DNA from: Deinococcus alpinitundrae
Lineage (GTDB): Bacteria; Deinococcota; Deinococci; Deinococcales; Deinococcaceae
Length of the DNA: 64,000 nt
Assembly: GCF_009982895.1 (NCBI RefSeq)
Contig: NZ_WXZL01000012.1
Coordinates: forward strand, 71,177-135,176
Direction of reading: 5' to 3'
Shown one piece after another: positions 49,296-57,004 of the stretch. The position numbers and the translations under genes are program-made. How positions within the stretch are numbered: position 1 is the stretch's first letter; the number at the start of each line of letters is the position of its first letter. The notes under the pieces were generated by a model. The model was not told the origin of the DNA, ran no database searches, and saw nothing but the letters and a program-made list of their open reading frames with translations.

Positions 49296-50297
49296 ATGCA
49301 CAAACCGACCATTCAGGATGTGGCGCGGCTGGCGGGCGTCGGTGTCGGAACCGTGTCACGGGTTCTCAACAATCATGCCGCCGTGCGTGACAGCACCCGG
49401 CAGACCGTGCTGAGCGCCATCCGCGACCTGGAATACGTGCCCAACCCCCACGCCCGGCGCATTGCGGGCGGCAAGTCGTACACCATCAGTATTCTGCTGC
49501 CGGTCATCACCACCGAGTTCTATGTGCGGCTCCTCGACGGCCTGGAATCGGCTTTTCAGGAGGCCCGCTACGACGTGGCGATTTTTCCCTTGCTCGACCG
49601 CTCGCGCCTGGAGCGCTACCTGGGCAGCCACACCCTGGCCTACCAAGCCGACGGACTGGTGATGGCCACCTATAACCTGACCCAGCTGTTCAGCGAAAAT
49701 CGCCTGCGCGAGCAGCAGCCGATGGTGCTGGTGGACGCCTACGCTGAGGGCGTGGACTGCGCCCGGATGGACAACCACCTCGGCGGGCGGATGGCTGGGC
49801 AGTTCGTGGCCCAGCAGCCGGGGCATAGCTACGCCGTCTGGGTCGAGACCGAACTCGATCAGATCTTCACCTCGCGGGTCTTCGAGGAGCGCAGCGCGGG
49901 GTTTCATGCGGCGATGGCCGAGGCGGGCCGCACGGTCAGCGGCGAATTCATCAGCTCATTTGATGCCCACGCCGCGCGCACGGTGGCCGGACAGGTGCTC
50001 GACGCCGCTCAGTTTCCGGCGACGGTCTTCGCCTCTGCCGATCTGCTGGCTGGAGCGCTGCTCGACGAAGCCCAGGCACGCGGTCTGGCGGTGGGAAGCC
50101 ACCTCAAGGTGCTGGGGTTCGACGACCAGCCCTGGGCGGCGGCGCGCGGCCTGAGCACCCTGCACCAGCCGGTCGAGGCGATGGCTTACGAGGCCGCCAC
50201 CTTGCTGCTCTCGCGCCTCTCGGGGCACCGGGGACCGCCGCGCGTGCGCACCTTCGAGCCGAGGCTGGTGCTGCGCTCCAGCACCGGGCACGCATGA
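49296..50297 (+). CDS. LacI-family transcriptional regulator
   Basis: A 333-residue repressor. The helix-turn-helix is TIQDVARLAGVGVGTVSRVLNNHAAV (residues 5-30), with the hinge region ending PNPHARRIAGGKS, then a periplasmic-binding-type effector domain (ISILLPVITTEFYVRLLDGLE, FASADLLAGALLDEA, VLGFDDQPWA). The effector is probably a sugar, but no transport or catabolic operon is adjacent, so its regulon is elsewhere or it is a global regulator. Its stop overlaps the acetyltransferase start. Confidence 0.93.
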   Translation: MHKPTIQDVARLAGVGVGTVSRVLNNHAAVRDSTRQTVLSAIRDLEYVPNPHARRIAGGKSYTISILLPVITTEFYVRLLDGLESAFQEARYDVAIFPLLDRSRLERYLGSHTLAYQADGLVMATYNLTQLFSENRLREQQPMVLVDAYAEGVDCARMDNHLGGRMAGQFVAQQPGHSYAVWVETELDQIFTSRVFEERSAGFHAAMAEAGRTVSGEFISSFDAHAARTVAGQVLDAAQFPATVFASADLLAGALLDEAQARGLAVGSHLKVLGFDDQPWAAARGLSTLHQPVEAMAYEAATLLLSRLSGHRGPPRVRTFEPRLVLRSSTGHA

Positions 50298-50824
50298 TCA
50301 GGGATGCTGCCGCCGCCGATTTCCCGGCCATTCTCGCCGTCATCAACGACGCCGCTGAGGCCTACCGGGGCATCATCCCGGCAGACCGCTGGCACGAGCC
50401 GTACATGGGCGAGTCGGAGCTGGCCAGGCAGCTGGCGGCGGGCGTGCGCTTCCGCTGCTTTGTCGAAGACAGCACGGTCGTCGGCGTGATGGGCATTCAG
50501 GACCGGGGCGAGGTACAGCTGATCCGCCACGCCTACGTCCGCACCGAGCACCGCAGCCGGGGCATCGGGGCCTTGCTGCTCGCGGACCTGATCGCCGGTA
50601 CGGACAAGCCCATTCTGATCGGCACCTGGCAGGCCGCCACCTGGGCCATCCGGTTTTATCAGAAGCACGGCTTCAGGCTGGTCTCAGACGAGGAGAAGAC
50701 CCCACTCCTCAAGAAGTTCTGGGTCATCCCCGAGCGGCAGATCGAGACGTCAGTGGTGCTGGCCGATCGGCGCTACCGCCCTGAGCTGGCCCAACAGGAA
50801 GGCGGGCCACCCCCAAGGGAGTGA
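50294..50824 (+). CDS. GNAT family N-acetyltransferase
   Basis: A 176-residue acetyltransferase. It begins with the classical MIRDAAAADFPAILAVINDAAEAYRG. The acetyl-CoA loop is TEHRSRGIGALLLADL (about residues 94-109), and the C-terminal FYQKHGFRLVSDEEKTPLLKKFW suggests a substrate-binding tail. It overlaps the LacI-family gene by four bases and is probably translated from the same mRNA. The substrate is unknown. Confidence 0.88.
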   Translation: MIRDAAAADFPAILAVINDAAEAYRGIIPADRWHEPYMGESELARQLAAGVRFRCFVEDSTVVGVMGIQDRGEVQLIRHAYVRTEHRSRGIGALLLADLIAGTDKPILIGTWQAATWAIRFYQKHGFRLVSDEEKTPLLKKFWVIPERQIETSVVLADRRYRPELAQQEGGPPPRE

Positions 50825-50848
50825 CCCGCTACTGATTCGCGCTCCGTC

Positions 50849-52618
50849 TCAGCCTGGTCCGCGCTCGTAAACCGCCTGCCAGGGCTTGTAGATGGTTTCC
50901 ACCTTGTCGCTGCGCACGCCGGACGCGTCCTTGATGGTGCGGGTGATGTAGAGGTCGTAGCCGTTGGCGGCCCAGTCGACCTGCTTGCTCGCGCCGCGCG
51001 GCAAGTTGGGGTTGAAGACGAATTTGGCAGCCGGGTGCGGGGTGCTGCTGAGGATGGTGGCCGGTGAAACACTCACTCGGCGGCTTTGCGGCACGCCCCA
51101 GATTTGCACTTCCAAGGTGCTCCTAGCGTCGTTGTTGACGGTGCGGATCAGCACCGGGCCGCCAGTATCGTTTTTCATCTTGAGATCGACGCCGGGGTCG
51201 TACACCGCCGCCTCGAAGCCCACCTGCGGCTCGTAGTAGCCGACCCGGTAGGAGTGCTGGTTGCGCTCCACGACCGGCATGCCCGACTGATACAGCGCCC
51301 GGAAGGTGGTGGTGGAGACCTGACAGACCCCGCCGCCGAGGCCGTCTACCGTGCGCCCGCCGCTGATGATCAGCCCGCCGACGAAGCCGTTGTCCTCGCT
51401 GATGCTGCCCAGGGTGTTGAGGAAGCTGAAGGTGCCGCCTGCCGGAACGACCGCGCCGTCGATCTTGGCTGCCGCGTTGGCGACGTTGGTGCGCCGGGCG
51501 GGGCTGGAGTGGTAGTAGGTGCTGACGCCGGTGGTGATCAGGGTCAGTGTGTTGGGGTCGGGCAGCGCCGCCACCGTGATGGTCGGCTTGGCCACCTTGC
51601 CGGGCAGGCTCAGCGTCTTGACGCTGGGGTCGAGCACAGCCTGACTCAGGAGTTTCATGGCCGCCGTCTGGTCAATGATCAACCCCGGCTCTTCCTTGAC
51701 GCGCACCAGCTTGCTGCCCTGGCGCTCGTAGCGGGCGTTCTGGGCCGGGTTGTCGAGGTAGCCGCTGAGGGTCTTCAAGCTGCGCTGCATGGCTGCCTTG
51801 TCGAGTTCGAGGCCGCCGGGGCGCACCCAGAACAGATTGGCGACCTGCAGGGGGCTCAGCACGCCGCTGCGCTGGCTTTTTCCGAGTTCCACCGTCAGCG
51901 GGCGCAGCAGGGCGTTGCCCTTGTCCACCTGAGTTTTTAACTTGGCGGCGCTGTCGGGTGAGGTCCAGGTGGTCAGGCTCAGGTTCAGTTCGCGCTGCGA
52001 CGGATCGGCGGCGAACGCCTGGGCTGCGGCGTCCACGTCCACCTTCTGGCCCGGCACGTCTGGCGTCAGGGCGTAGCGGGTCTTGTCGAAAAAGATCTTG
52101 CCGCTTTTCGGCGCGGTGTTGAGATCGGCACTCAGGGCGGCCAGGGCCTGACTGGCCACCGCCGGGTCCACGCTGACCTTGAGCGGATAGTGCTGGGCGC
52201 TGCGCTGTCCGGCCAGATCCTGCACCTTTTCGATCAGGTTGCGCTGGTCGGCGTCGCTGAAGGCAGCGGCCACACTGCCGTTGACATCGGCGCTGTAGCC
52301 GAGCTTGCCCGCGTCCAGCGTCCAGCTTCTGGCGCTGACCTTGGGTGCGGCTGCGGTGGGCGTGGTGACTGGAGCGGTTGTGGCCGGGCTGACGGCTTTC
52401 AGGTCGGCTGCTGCCAGGCTCACCCGGATGATCGGCGGCTTGAGGGCGGCCTGCACTTTCGCGGCCACCTCGAGCTGATTCAGGCCGCCCACGTCCACGC
52501 CGCCCACCTGCGTCTGGGCAGGCAAGCGGCCCTCGTTGACCGCAACGCCGAGCGCCAGCGCGCCGCCGAGAATGGCGATGGCCGAGCCGCCGATGATCCA
52601 TGCTTTGACATTGCTCAT
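50849..52618 (-). CDS. VanW-family cell-wall protein with N-terminal PG_binding_4-like domains
   Basis: A 589-residue membrane-anchored protein. A signal anchor covers about residues 7-27. Two repeats of the putative peptidoglycan-binding type (GGVDVGGLNQLEVAAKV and, later, ALTPDVPGQKVDVDAAAQAF) are followed by the VanW domain (about 365-500: VSTYYHSSPARRTNVANAAAKIDGAVVPAGGTFSFLNTLG, DGLGGGVCQVSTTTFRALYQSG). VanW proteins accompany vancomycin resistance genes but most are general envelope proteins of unknown reaction. No resistance genes are nearby. Confidence 0.9.
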   Translation of the reverse strand: MSNVKAWIIGGSAIAILGGALALGVAVNEGRLPAQTQVGGVDVGGLNQLEVAAKVQAALKPPIIRVSLAAADLKAVSPATTAPVTTPTAAAPKVSARSWTLDAGKLGYSADVNGSVAAAFSDADQRNLIEKVQDLAGQRSAQHYPLKVSVDPAVASQALAALSADLNTAPKSGKIFFDKTRYALTPDVPGQKVDVDAAAQAFAADPSQRELNLSLTTWTSPDSAAKLKTQVDKGNALLRPLTVELGKSQRSGVLSPLQVANLFWVRPGGLELDKAAMQRSLKTLSGYLDNPAQNARYERQGSKLVRVKEEPGLIIDQTAAMKLLSQAVLDPSVKTLSLPGKVAKPTITVAALPDPNTLTLITTGVSTYYHSSPARRTNVANAAAKIDGAVVPAGGTFSFLNTLGSISEDNGFVGGLIISGGRTVDGLGGGVCQVSTTTFRALYQSGMPVVERNQHSYRVGYYEPQVGFEAAVYDPGVDLKMKNDTGGPVLIRTVNNDARSTLEVQIWGVPQSRRVSVSPATILSSTPHPAAKFVFNPNLPRGASKQVDWAANGYDLYITRTIKDASGVRSDKVETIYKPWQAVYERGPG

Positions 52619-52885
52619 AGTGTTCTCAACTTCTTCTCCGTCGCGGAGAACGCCGTGCGGTCCACCGAAAGACAGCGCGTCAGGGGAAGGCAGGACACTC
52701 GAAAAGTTTCAGGGAGGAGGGGTGGATAACCGATTGTCTGGTTTGTCCGTGCGCAGGCGAGGTCCGCCTCTCGCCTCGAGTGAGCACCTTGCTCATGGTA
52801 CTTCAAAAGCAAGAAACTGCCCTTCATGCTCGGTCTCCCGGCCAGGGTCGCTGGGTTCATCCCGGAACGCTGCTGGCCCGCCTGC

Positions 52886-52891
52886 TACTAT
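52886..52891 (+). promoter_or_regulatory. -10 box TACTAT for the ABC ATPase gene (leaderless)
   Basis: It ends 6 bases before the GTG at 52898. Confidence 0.45.
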
Positions 52892-52897
52892 GGCCCG

Positions 52898-53599
52898 GTG
52901 ACCGCTGCTGCCCCCGTTCCTGTGCTGAGCGCCCACGAAATCACCCAGCGCTACGGCGAGACGACGGTGCTGCACGGCGTGAGCCTGGACGTGGCGCGCG
53001 GCGAGGTGGTGGCCGTGACCGGGCCTTCCGGCAGCGGCAAGAGCACCCTGCTGCACCTGCTCGGTGGCCTGGGCCAGCCCAGCAGCGGGGCCATTTTCTG
53101 GGAGGGCAGGCGGGTCGATCAGCTCAGCATCGAGGCCAGGGCCAGGTTGAGGGTGCGGGCGCTGGGGCTGGTCTTTCAGCACCATTACCTGCTGCCCGAC
53201 CTGAGCGTGCTGGGCAACCTGCTGGTGCCGGGCCTGATTCTGGGTGAGGACCTGACCGAGCGGGCCGAGGCACTGCTGACCCAGGTGGGTCTCGGCGGGC
53301 GCGGCGCGGCGTACCCGGACGTCCTCAGCGGTGGCGAGCGCCAGCGCTTGGCGGTGGCCCGCGCCCTGATGGCCCGCCCCGCTGCCCTGCTGGCCGACGA
53401 ACCCACCGGCAGCCTGGACCGGGCCAACGCCGACCGGGTGGCCCGGCTGATGATCAACCTGGCGCGCGAGTACGGCTCGGGCGTGCTGCTGGTGACACAT
53501 GACGAGACGCTGGCCGCGCTGGCTGACCGGCAGATCCATCTGCTCGATGGACGAACAGCGCGGCCGCAGACGGCCCAGGCCTTGACCACCGCGCCCTGA
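52898..53599 (+). CDS. ABC transporter ATP-binding protein, LolD/MacB-like
   Basis: A 233-residue ATPase. Walker A is GPSGSGKST (about residues 42-50), the Q-loop is LVFQHHYLLPDLSVLGNLL, the signature is LSGGERQRLAVARAL, and Walker B is LLADEPTGSLD with the GSLD of the LolD/MacB branch. These ATPases energise lipoprotein release or peptide efflux with an FtsX-like permease, but none is adjacent, so it is an orphan subunit here. The GTG start at 52898 is preferred over an in-frame ATG at 52826 because of the -10 box and the family start. Confidence 0.9.
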   Translation: MTAAAPVPVLSAHEITQRYGETTVLHGVSLDVARGEVVAVTGPSGSGKSTLLHLLGGLGQPSSGAIFWEGRRVDQLSIEARARLRVRALGLVFQHHYLLPDLSVLGNLLVPGLILGEDLTERAEALLTQVGLGGRGAAYPDVLSGGERQRLAVARALMARPAALLADEPTGSLDRANADRVARLMINLAREYGSGVLLVTHDETLAALADRQIHLLDGRTARPQTAQALTTAP

Positions 53600-53698
53600 G
53601 TCCGCTGGCCGCGAGGAACGTGAAGCCGGGGAGCAGAAAAAAGCAGAACAGACCGAGCGCCTTCCCAGCCCAGTCCGTCCTCGCCCTACAGCCTGCGG

Positions 53699-54757
53699 TC
53701 AGCGAACGGCGCTGATGGTGACGGTGCGCGCGCCCCACTGGTACGCCTGGGCGCGGCTGCCCATCCAGATGTCGATGGTGTTGGCCAGCCGCACGTTCAT
53801 GGTGTCCTCGACGATGAAGACCCGGCCACTCAGCAGTCCGGCGCTGTCGCGCAACGTGACGCGGCTGCCGTAGGGAAAAACCCGCAGCAGGTCGCGGCTC
53901 AGGGCGATGACGCCGGGACGGACCCGCGTGCCGGTGGCGGTGATAAAGGGACTGTTGTCGGTCTGGCCCACGTCGCTGCTGTAGGCGGTAGCGCGGACCA
54001 CCCGGCTGACCCCGCCGAGAATGGCAACGCGGCGCGGCGCGACCGGAGACTGGCTGGCCCGGGCCTGTGCCTGCGCGGCCTTGACCTGGGCCGCTCTGGT
54101 CTGCGCAGCCTTGAGTTGCGCTGCCCTGGCCTGCGCGAAAGCGACTTGAGCCGCCTTGAGTTGCGCGGCTTTCTTCTGGGCGACCTGAAGCTGAGCTGCC
54201 TTGAGCTGCGCGGCCTTCGCCTGAGCTGCCCTGGCCTGGGTGGCCTGCTGCGGGTGGGGCTGTTGTGGCGCTGCCTGCGGGGCTGTCGGTCGCTGGGAGC
54301 TCCGCGCCTGGACTGCCTGGACGGGAGCAGCCACAGGGGCCACGGCCTTCGCTACTACAGGTACTGGGGCCGGGGTGGTGGCCGCCAAGGCCGCCTGCCC
54401 GATCAGAGCAGAGTCGGGCAGTTGCGGCAGCGCGGCGAGGTTCACCGGCGCTGGGCTGCTGGGCACGGCCTTGGCAGGCAAGGTTCGGACGGGGACGGCA
54501 CTGGCAGGCGCGCTGGCTGAAGCGGAAGCGGCCACCGGTTCGCTGCTCCCCCACAGCGGGGCCTGGGCATGCAGCAGCAGGGCGGCGCGGGCGAGTTGCT
54601 GGGTCAGGCTGCTGCCCAGATTGAGCGGCGCGCCGCCGCTGGCCTGCGTGGGAGCTTGCCGGGTCGGCGAGCTGGGAGCGACCTGTGCGCTTTGCGCGGC
54701 CCCGAATCCTGTAAAACCAAGCGCCAGAGCGCCCACCAGATGCATCGTTTTCAGCAC
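53699..54757 (-). CDS. Exported 3D-domain protein with long Ala/Lys/Gln repeat region
   Basis: A 352-residue protein. A signal peptide (LVGALALGFTGFGAAQ) is followed by an Ala/Pro-rich region, then about 80 residues (about 170-250) of AAQxKAAQLKAAQ-type repeats that should form a helical rod. The C-terminal 100 residues are a 3D domain: ATAYSSDVGQTDNSPFITATGTRVRPGVIALS, RVTLRDSAGLLSGRVFIVEDTMNVR and DIWMGSRAQA, with the three conserved aspartates. The fold is that of lytic transglycosylase/Rpf-type cell wall enzymes. The GTG start at 54757 follows an AAGGAG; ATG 54745 is an alternative. It is a close paralogue of the gene at 55124-55666. Confidence 0.85.
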   Translation of the reverse strand: MLKTMHLVGALALGFTGFGAAQSAQVAPSSPTRQAPTQASGGAPLNLGSSLTQQLARAALLLHAQAPLWGSSEPVAASASASAPASAVPVRTLPAKAVPSSPAPVNLAALPQLPDSALIGQAALAATTPAPVPVVAKAVAPVAAPVQAVQARSSQRPTAPQAAPQQPHPQQATQARAAQAKAAQLKAAQLQVAQKKAAQLKAAQVAFAQARAAQLKAAQTRAAQVKAAQAQARASQSPVAPRRVAILGGVSRVVRATAYSSDVGQTDNSPFITATGTRVRPGVIALSRDLLRVFPYGSRVTLRDSAGLLSGRVFIVEDTMNVRLANTIDIWMGSRAQAYQWGARTVTISAVR

Positions 54758-55123
54758 ATCACTCCTTCGGTTTTCTTCGCGGAGCCCATTTTCTCGAATC
54801 TGGCCCGGCGAACATTTAGGGTTCACAAATCAGTCCAAAGCTGGTTCTGAGTGTGATCGGACACCGTCAGCTTGAGAGCAAACGTCGGTCTGTACAAAGC
54901 GGCCGGCACGTATGGCCCGACCGCAGCACCTAGAGGCTAGAGAGGCTGTATGTGCCTCATCTAAGAAAATTTGCCGTTAGGTCTCATAAAAATTACTTGT
55001 CTTGACTGATCCCCTTCGGGAAGGCAGGCCAGTGCATCCCGCAGAGATGAGAGCAACGTCAAAGACGCTGGACTTTTTCTCATGAAAAAATGGCGGCACC
55101 AACGTAGAAAAGATAAGGTCAGT
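54758..55123 (-). other. Long AT-richer leader region upstream of the first 3D-domain gene
   Basis: About 366 bases, lower in GC than its surroundings. On the minus strand it contains a stem-loop with 8-base arms (54899-54924, arms GCGGTCGG and CCGGCCGC, one G-T pair). I see no gene. The length and structure suggest a long 5' untranslated region, possibly regulatory; no known riboswitch could be assigned by eye. Confidence 0.45.
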
Positions 55124-55666
55124 TCAGCGAACGGTGGTGATGCGGACGGTACGCACCCCCCATCTCAGCGCTTGGGCGCGGCTGCCCATCCAGATGTCGA
55201 TGGTGTTGGCCAGCCGCACATTCATGGTGTCCTCGACAATGAAGACCCGGCCATTGAGTAGCCCGGCGCTGTCGTGCAGCGTGACGCGCGTGCCGTAGGG
55301 AAAGATTCTCAGCAGATCGCGGCTCAGGGCAATGACGCCGGGACGGACCCGTGTGCCGGTGGCGGTGATGAAGGGACTGTCGTCGGTCTGGCCGACCTCG
55401 CTGTTGTAGGCGGTGGCCCGCACGGTCCGGCTCGCCCCCGCCGCTCGCCCCACCGCCAGTTCGCTGACTGTGTCGTCAGTCGGCAGAGCGTCTTGCACCG
55501 CTTGCTGTGTCAGGGCACCGATTGGCAACTGTGGCAGGGGAGGCAGGCCCTGGGCCAGACCACCCAGACTCAGCAGCACCACGCCGCTCAATCCAGCCAG
55601 CATTGATCGGCACCGCTTCGGCTTGGTTGACAAACGAGTAAAAGATTGTTTTTTAAGATTCAGCAT
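55124..55666 (-). CDS. Exported 3D-domain protein, short paralogue
   Basis: A 180-residue protein with an N-terminal basic stretch and a hydrophobic signal (LAGLSGVVLLSLGGLAQG), a short linker, then a 3D domain almost identical to that of the preceding paralogue (ATAYNSEVGQTDDSPFITATGTRVRPGVIALSRDLLRIFPYGTRVTL, DIWMGSRAQALRWG). It lacks the Ala/Lys/Gln rod. A Shine-Dalgarno (GAGGAGTGAT) lies upstream. The two genes are in tandem and probably arose by duplication. A role in peptidoglycan remodelling is inferred from the fold. Confidence 0.85.
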   Translation of the reverse strand: MLNLKKQSFTRLSTKPKRCRSMLAGLSGVVLLSLGGLAQGLPPLPQLPIGALTQQAVQDALPTDDTVSELAVGRAAGASRTVRATAYNSEVGQTDDSPFITATGTRVRPGVIALSRDLLRIFPYGTRVTLHDSAGLLNGRVFIVEDTMNVRLANTIDIWMGSRAQALRWGVRTVRITTVR

Positions 55667-56268
55667 AATAACGGATCACTCCTCGAACGCCTCGCCCGAA
55701 GTGACAGGCAGGGTGGGGGTCTAAACACAAAGACTTGGGTGCAGCGCCCTGCGGGAAGCAGCGGGGGTGCGGCGTAAAACGCGGCGGTCCGGACAGGCCA
55801 TAGCCCTGTGCGTCCGCCGAGATAGTCCCAGCCTAGAGGCCTGTGATTGCCGTTTGATGGGGAACAGGGCTCCTAGCTCTCATTGACGTGCCGGTTGCAT
55901 TTCGCCTGATACCGCTTAAGTCGCTCCCAGACACTCTGAAAGGCTGACAGATTTTCTCATGAGGGTCTTTAACTTCTCATTTTCGTTGCTTTTATGACCT
56001 TGCCGGAGGGTGTGGGCCGTCCGGCGGCGTGCCCGGCCTTGCTGGTCGCCACAGCCATCTACCAGGGGTCTGTGGTAGATGGCCGGACCGGTTGGCCAGT
56101 GCGGACATCAGCCGACCGGAAGTCGCTCTGAACCTTTTGAATTTGGACGGCGTACCTGACAGTAAGCCGCAGGACGAACCGAAACGACGCGGCTGTCGTT
56201 GTCCGGTTCCCTGCAAATCAGCGGCAAAGCCCACCTATACACGCGCCTCTGCCCCGAGGAGATTCAGC
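55667..56268. other. 600-base intergenic region with structured leaders between divergent genes
   Basis: No gene is seen. On the minus strand, upstream of the short 3D gene, a nested stem-loop lies at 55783-55818 (outer GGCGG/CCGCC, inner ACAGG/CCTGT). On the plus strand, upstream of the YceI gene, there is a perfect hairpin at 56054-56083. A GAGGAG Shine-Dalgarno at about 56256 serves the YceI gene. Either side could hold a regulatory RNA. Confidence 0.5.
56054..56083. repeat. Perfect 11-base inverted repeat upstream of the YceI gene
   Basis: Arms GCCATCTACCA and TGGTAGATGGC enclose an 8-base loop. There is no T-run, and it lies 186 bases before the ATG, so operator, RNA leader structure or protein-binding site are all possible. 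Confidence 0.7.
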
Positions 56269-56907
56269 ATGAATGCCACCCCCATTGCCCCAAACACTGC
56301 TCGCCCCCCGCGCTTCGGTCTGACGCGTACCCGCCTGCTGGCCTCTGTCGGTGTGGTGGTGCTCGGCACAGCGGCGGGCTACGCCGCCCTGACGTACCTG
56401 GGACGCGGCCCAGCGCCGATTGTGGTGACCGATACCTCCGGGGCGGCCACCTTCAACTTCCGCGTCACCGGCATCCCGGTGCCCGGCAAGATCGAGGGCA
56501 TCAAACCCGATCTGACCTTCTCGCCCGGCAACCTGGCAACCACCACCGGCACGGTCAGCCTGGGCCTGAACAAACTCGACACCGGCATCGCGCTGCGCGA
56601 CAAGCACGCCGGGGAGTTCCTGGGCGTGGCCGAGCACCCCACGGCTCTGTTCACCCTGAACAAACTCAACGTCGCCAAGTCCATTCAGCCGGGGCAGACG
56701 CTCAGCGGCACGGCTCAGGGCACACTCGAACTCAACGGAGTGACCGTGCCGCTGACGTCGCCGATTACCCTCAGGGAAGCGGTGGACGGCTCGGTCATCG
56801 ATGTCAGCACTGCCTTCAACGTCACCTTCGCCGCCCACAAGATCTCGATTCCCGGCGCGGACCCCCAGACCGACGTGAAGGTGCTGTTTCGCCTGCCGCT
56901 GCGCTAG
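56269..56907 (+). CDS. YceI-family lipocalin-like protein
   Basis: A 212-residue protein with an N-terminal membrane/signal segment (about residues 22-44), then a YceI beta-barrel: ATFNFRVTGIPVPGKIEGIKPDLTFSPGNLATTTGTVSLGLNKLDTGIALRDKHAGEFLGVAEHPTALFTL in its usual order, ending DVKVLFRLPLR. YceI proteins bind isoprenoid quinones or other polyisoprenoids in the periplasm. The start ATG 56269 has a GAGGAG Shine-Dalgarno. It is followed after 97 bases by a disulfide oxidoreductase on the same strand. Confidence 0.87.
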   Translation: MNATPIAPNTARPPRFGLTRTRLLASVGVVVLGTAAGYAALTYLGRGPAPIVVTDTSGAATFNFRVTGIPVPGKIEGIKPDLTFSPGNLATTTGTVSLGLNKLDTGIALRDKHAGEFLGVAEHPTALFTLNKLNVAKSIQPGQTLSGTAQGTLELNGVTVPLTSPITLREAVDGSVIDVSTAFNVTFAAHKISIPGADPQTDVKVLFRLPLR

Positions 56908-57004
56908 GGTCTGCTCCGGACACTCTAGTGAGAAGCGCGGGTTTCCCGACTGGAGGGCCGGTTCGCCCTCGTTTCCTCACATTCCTTGCTTCACAGGAGA
57001 ATTC

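Noticed and set aside
50849..52618. Vancomycin resistance determinant
   Set aside because: VanW domain only; no vanHAX or two-component genes are nearby, and the family is common in sensitive bacteria.
55667..55990. Possible c-di-GMP-I or c-di-AMP riboswitch before the short 3D gene
   Set aside because: A short ACGCACAGGG string looked suggestive, but the other conserved blocks of either class are missing by eye; only a covariance search could decide.
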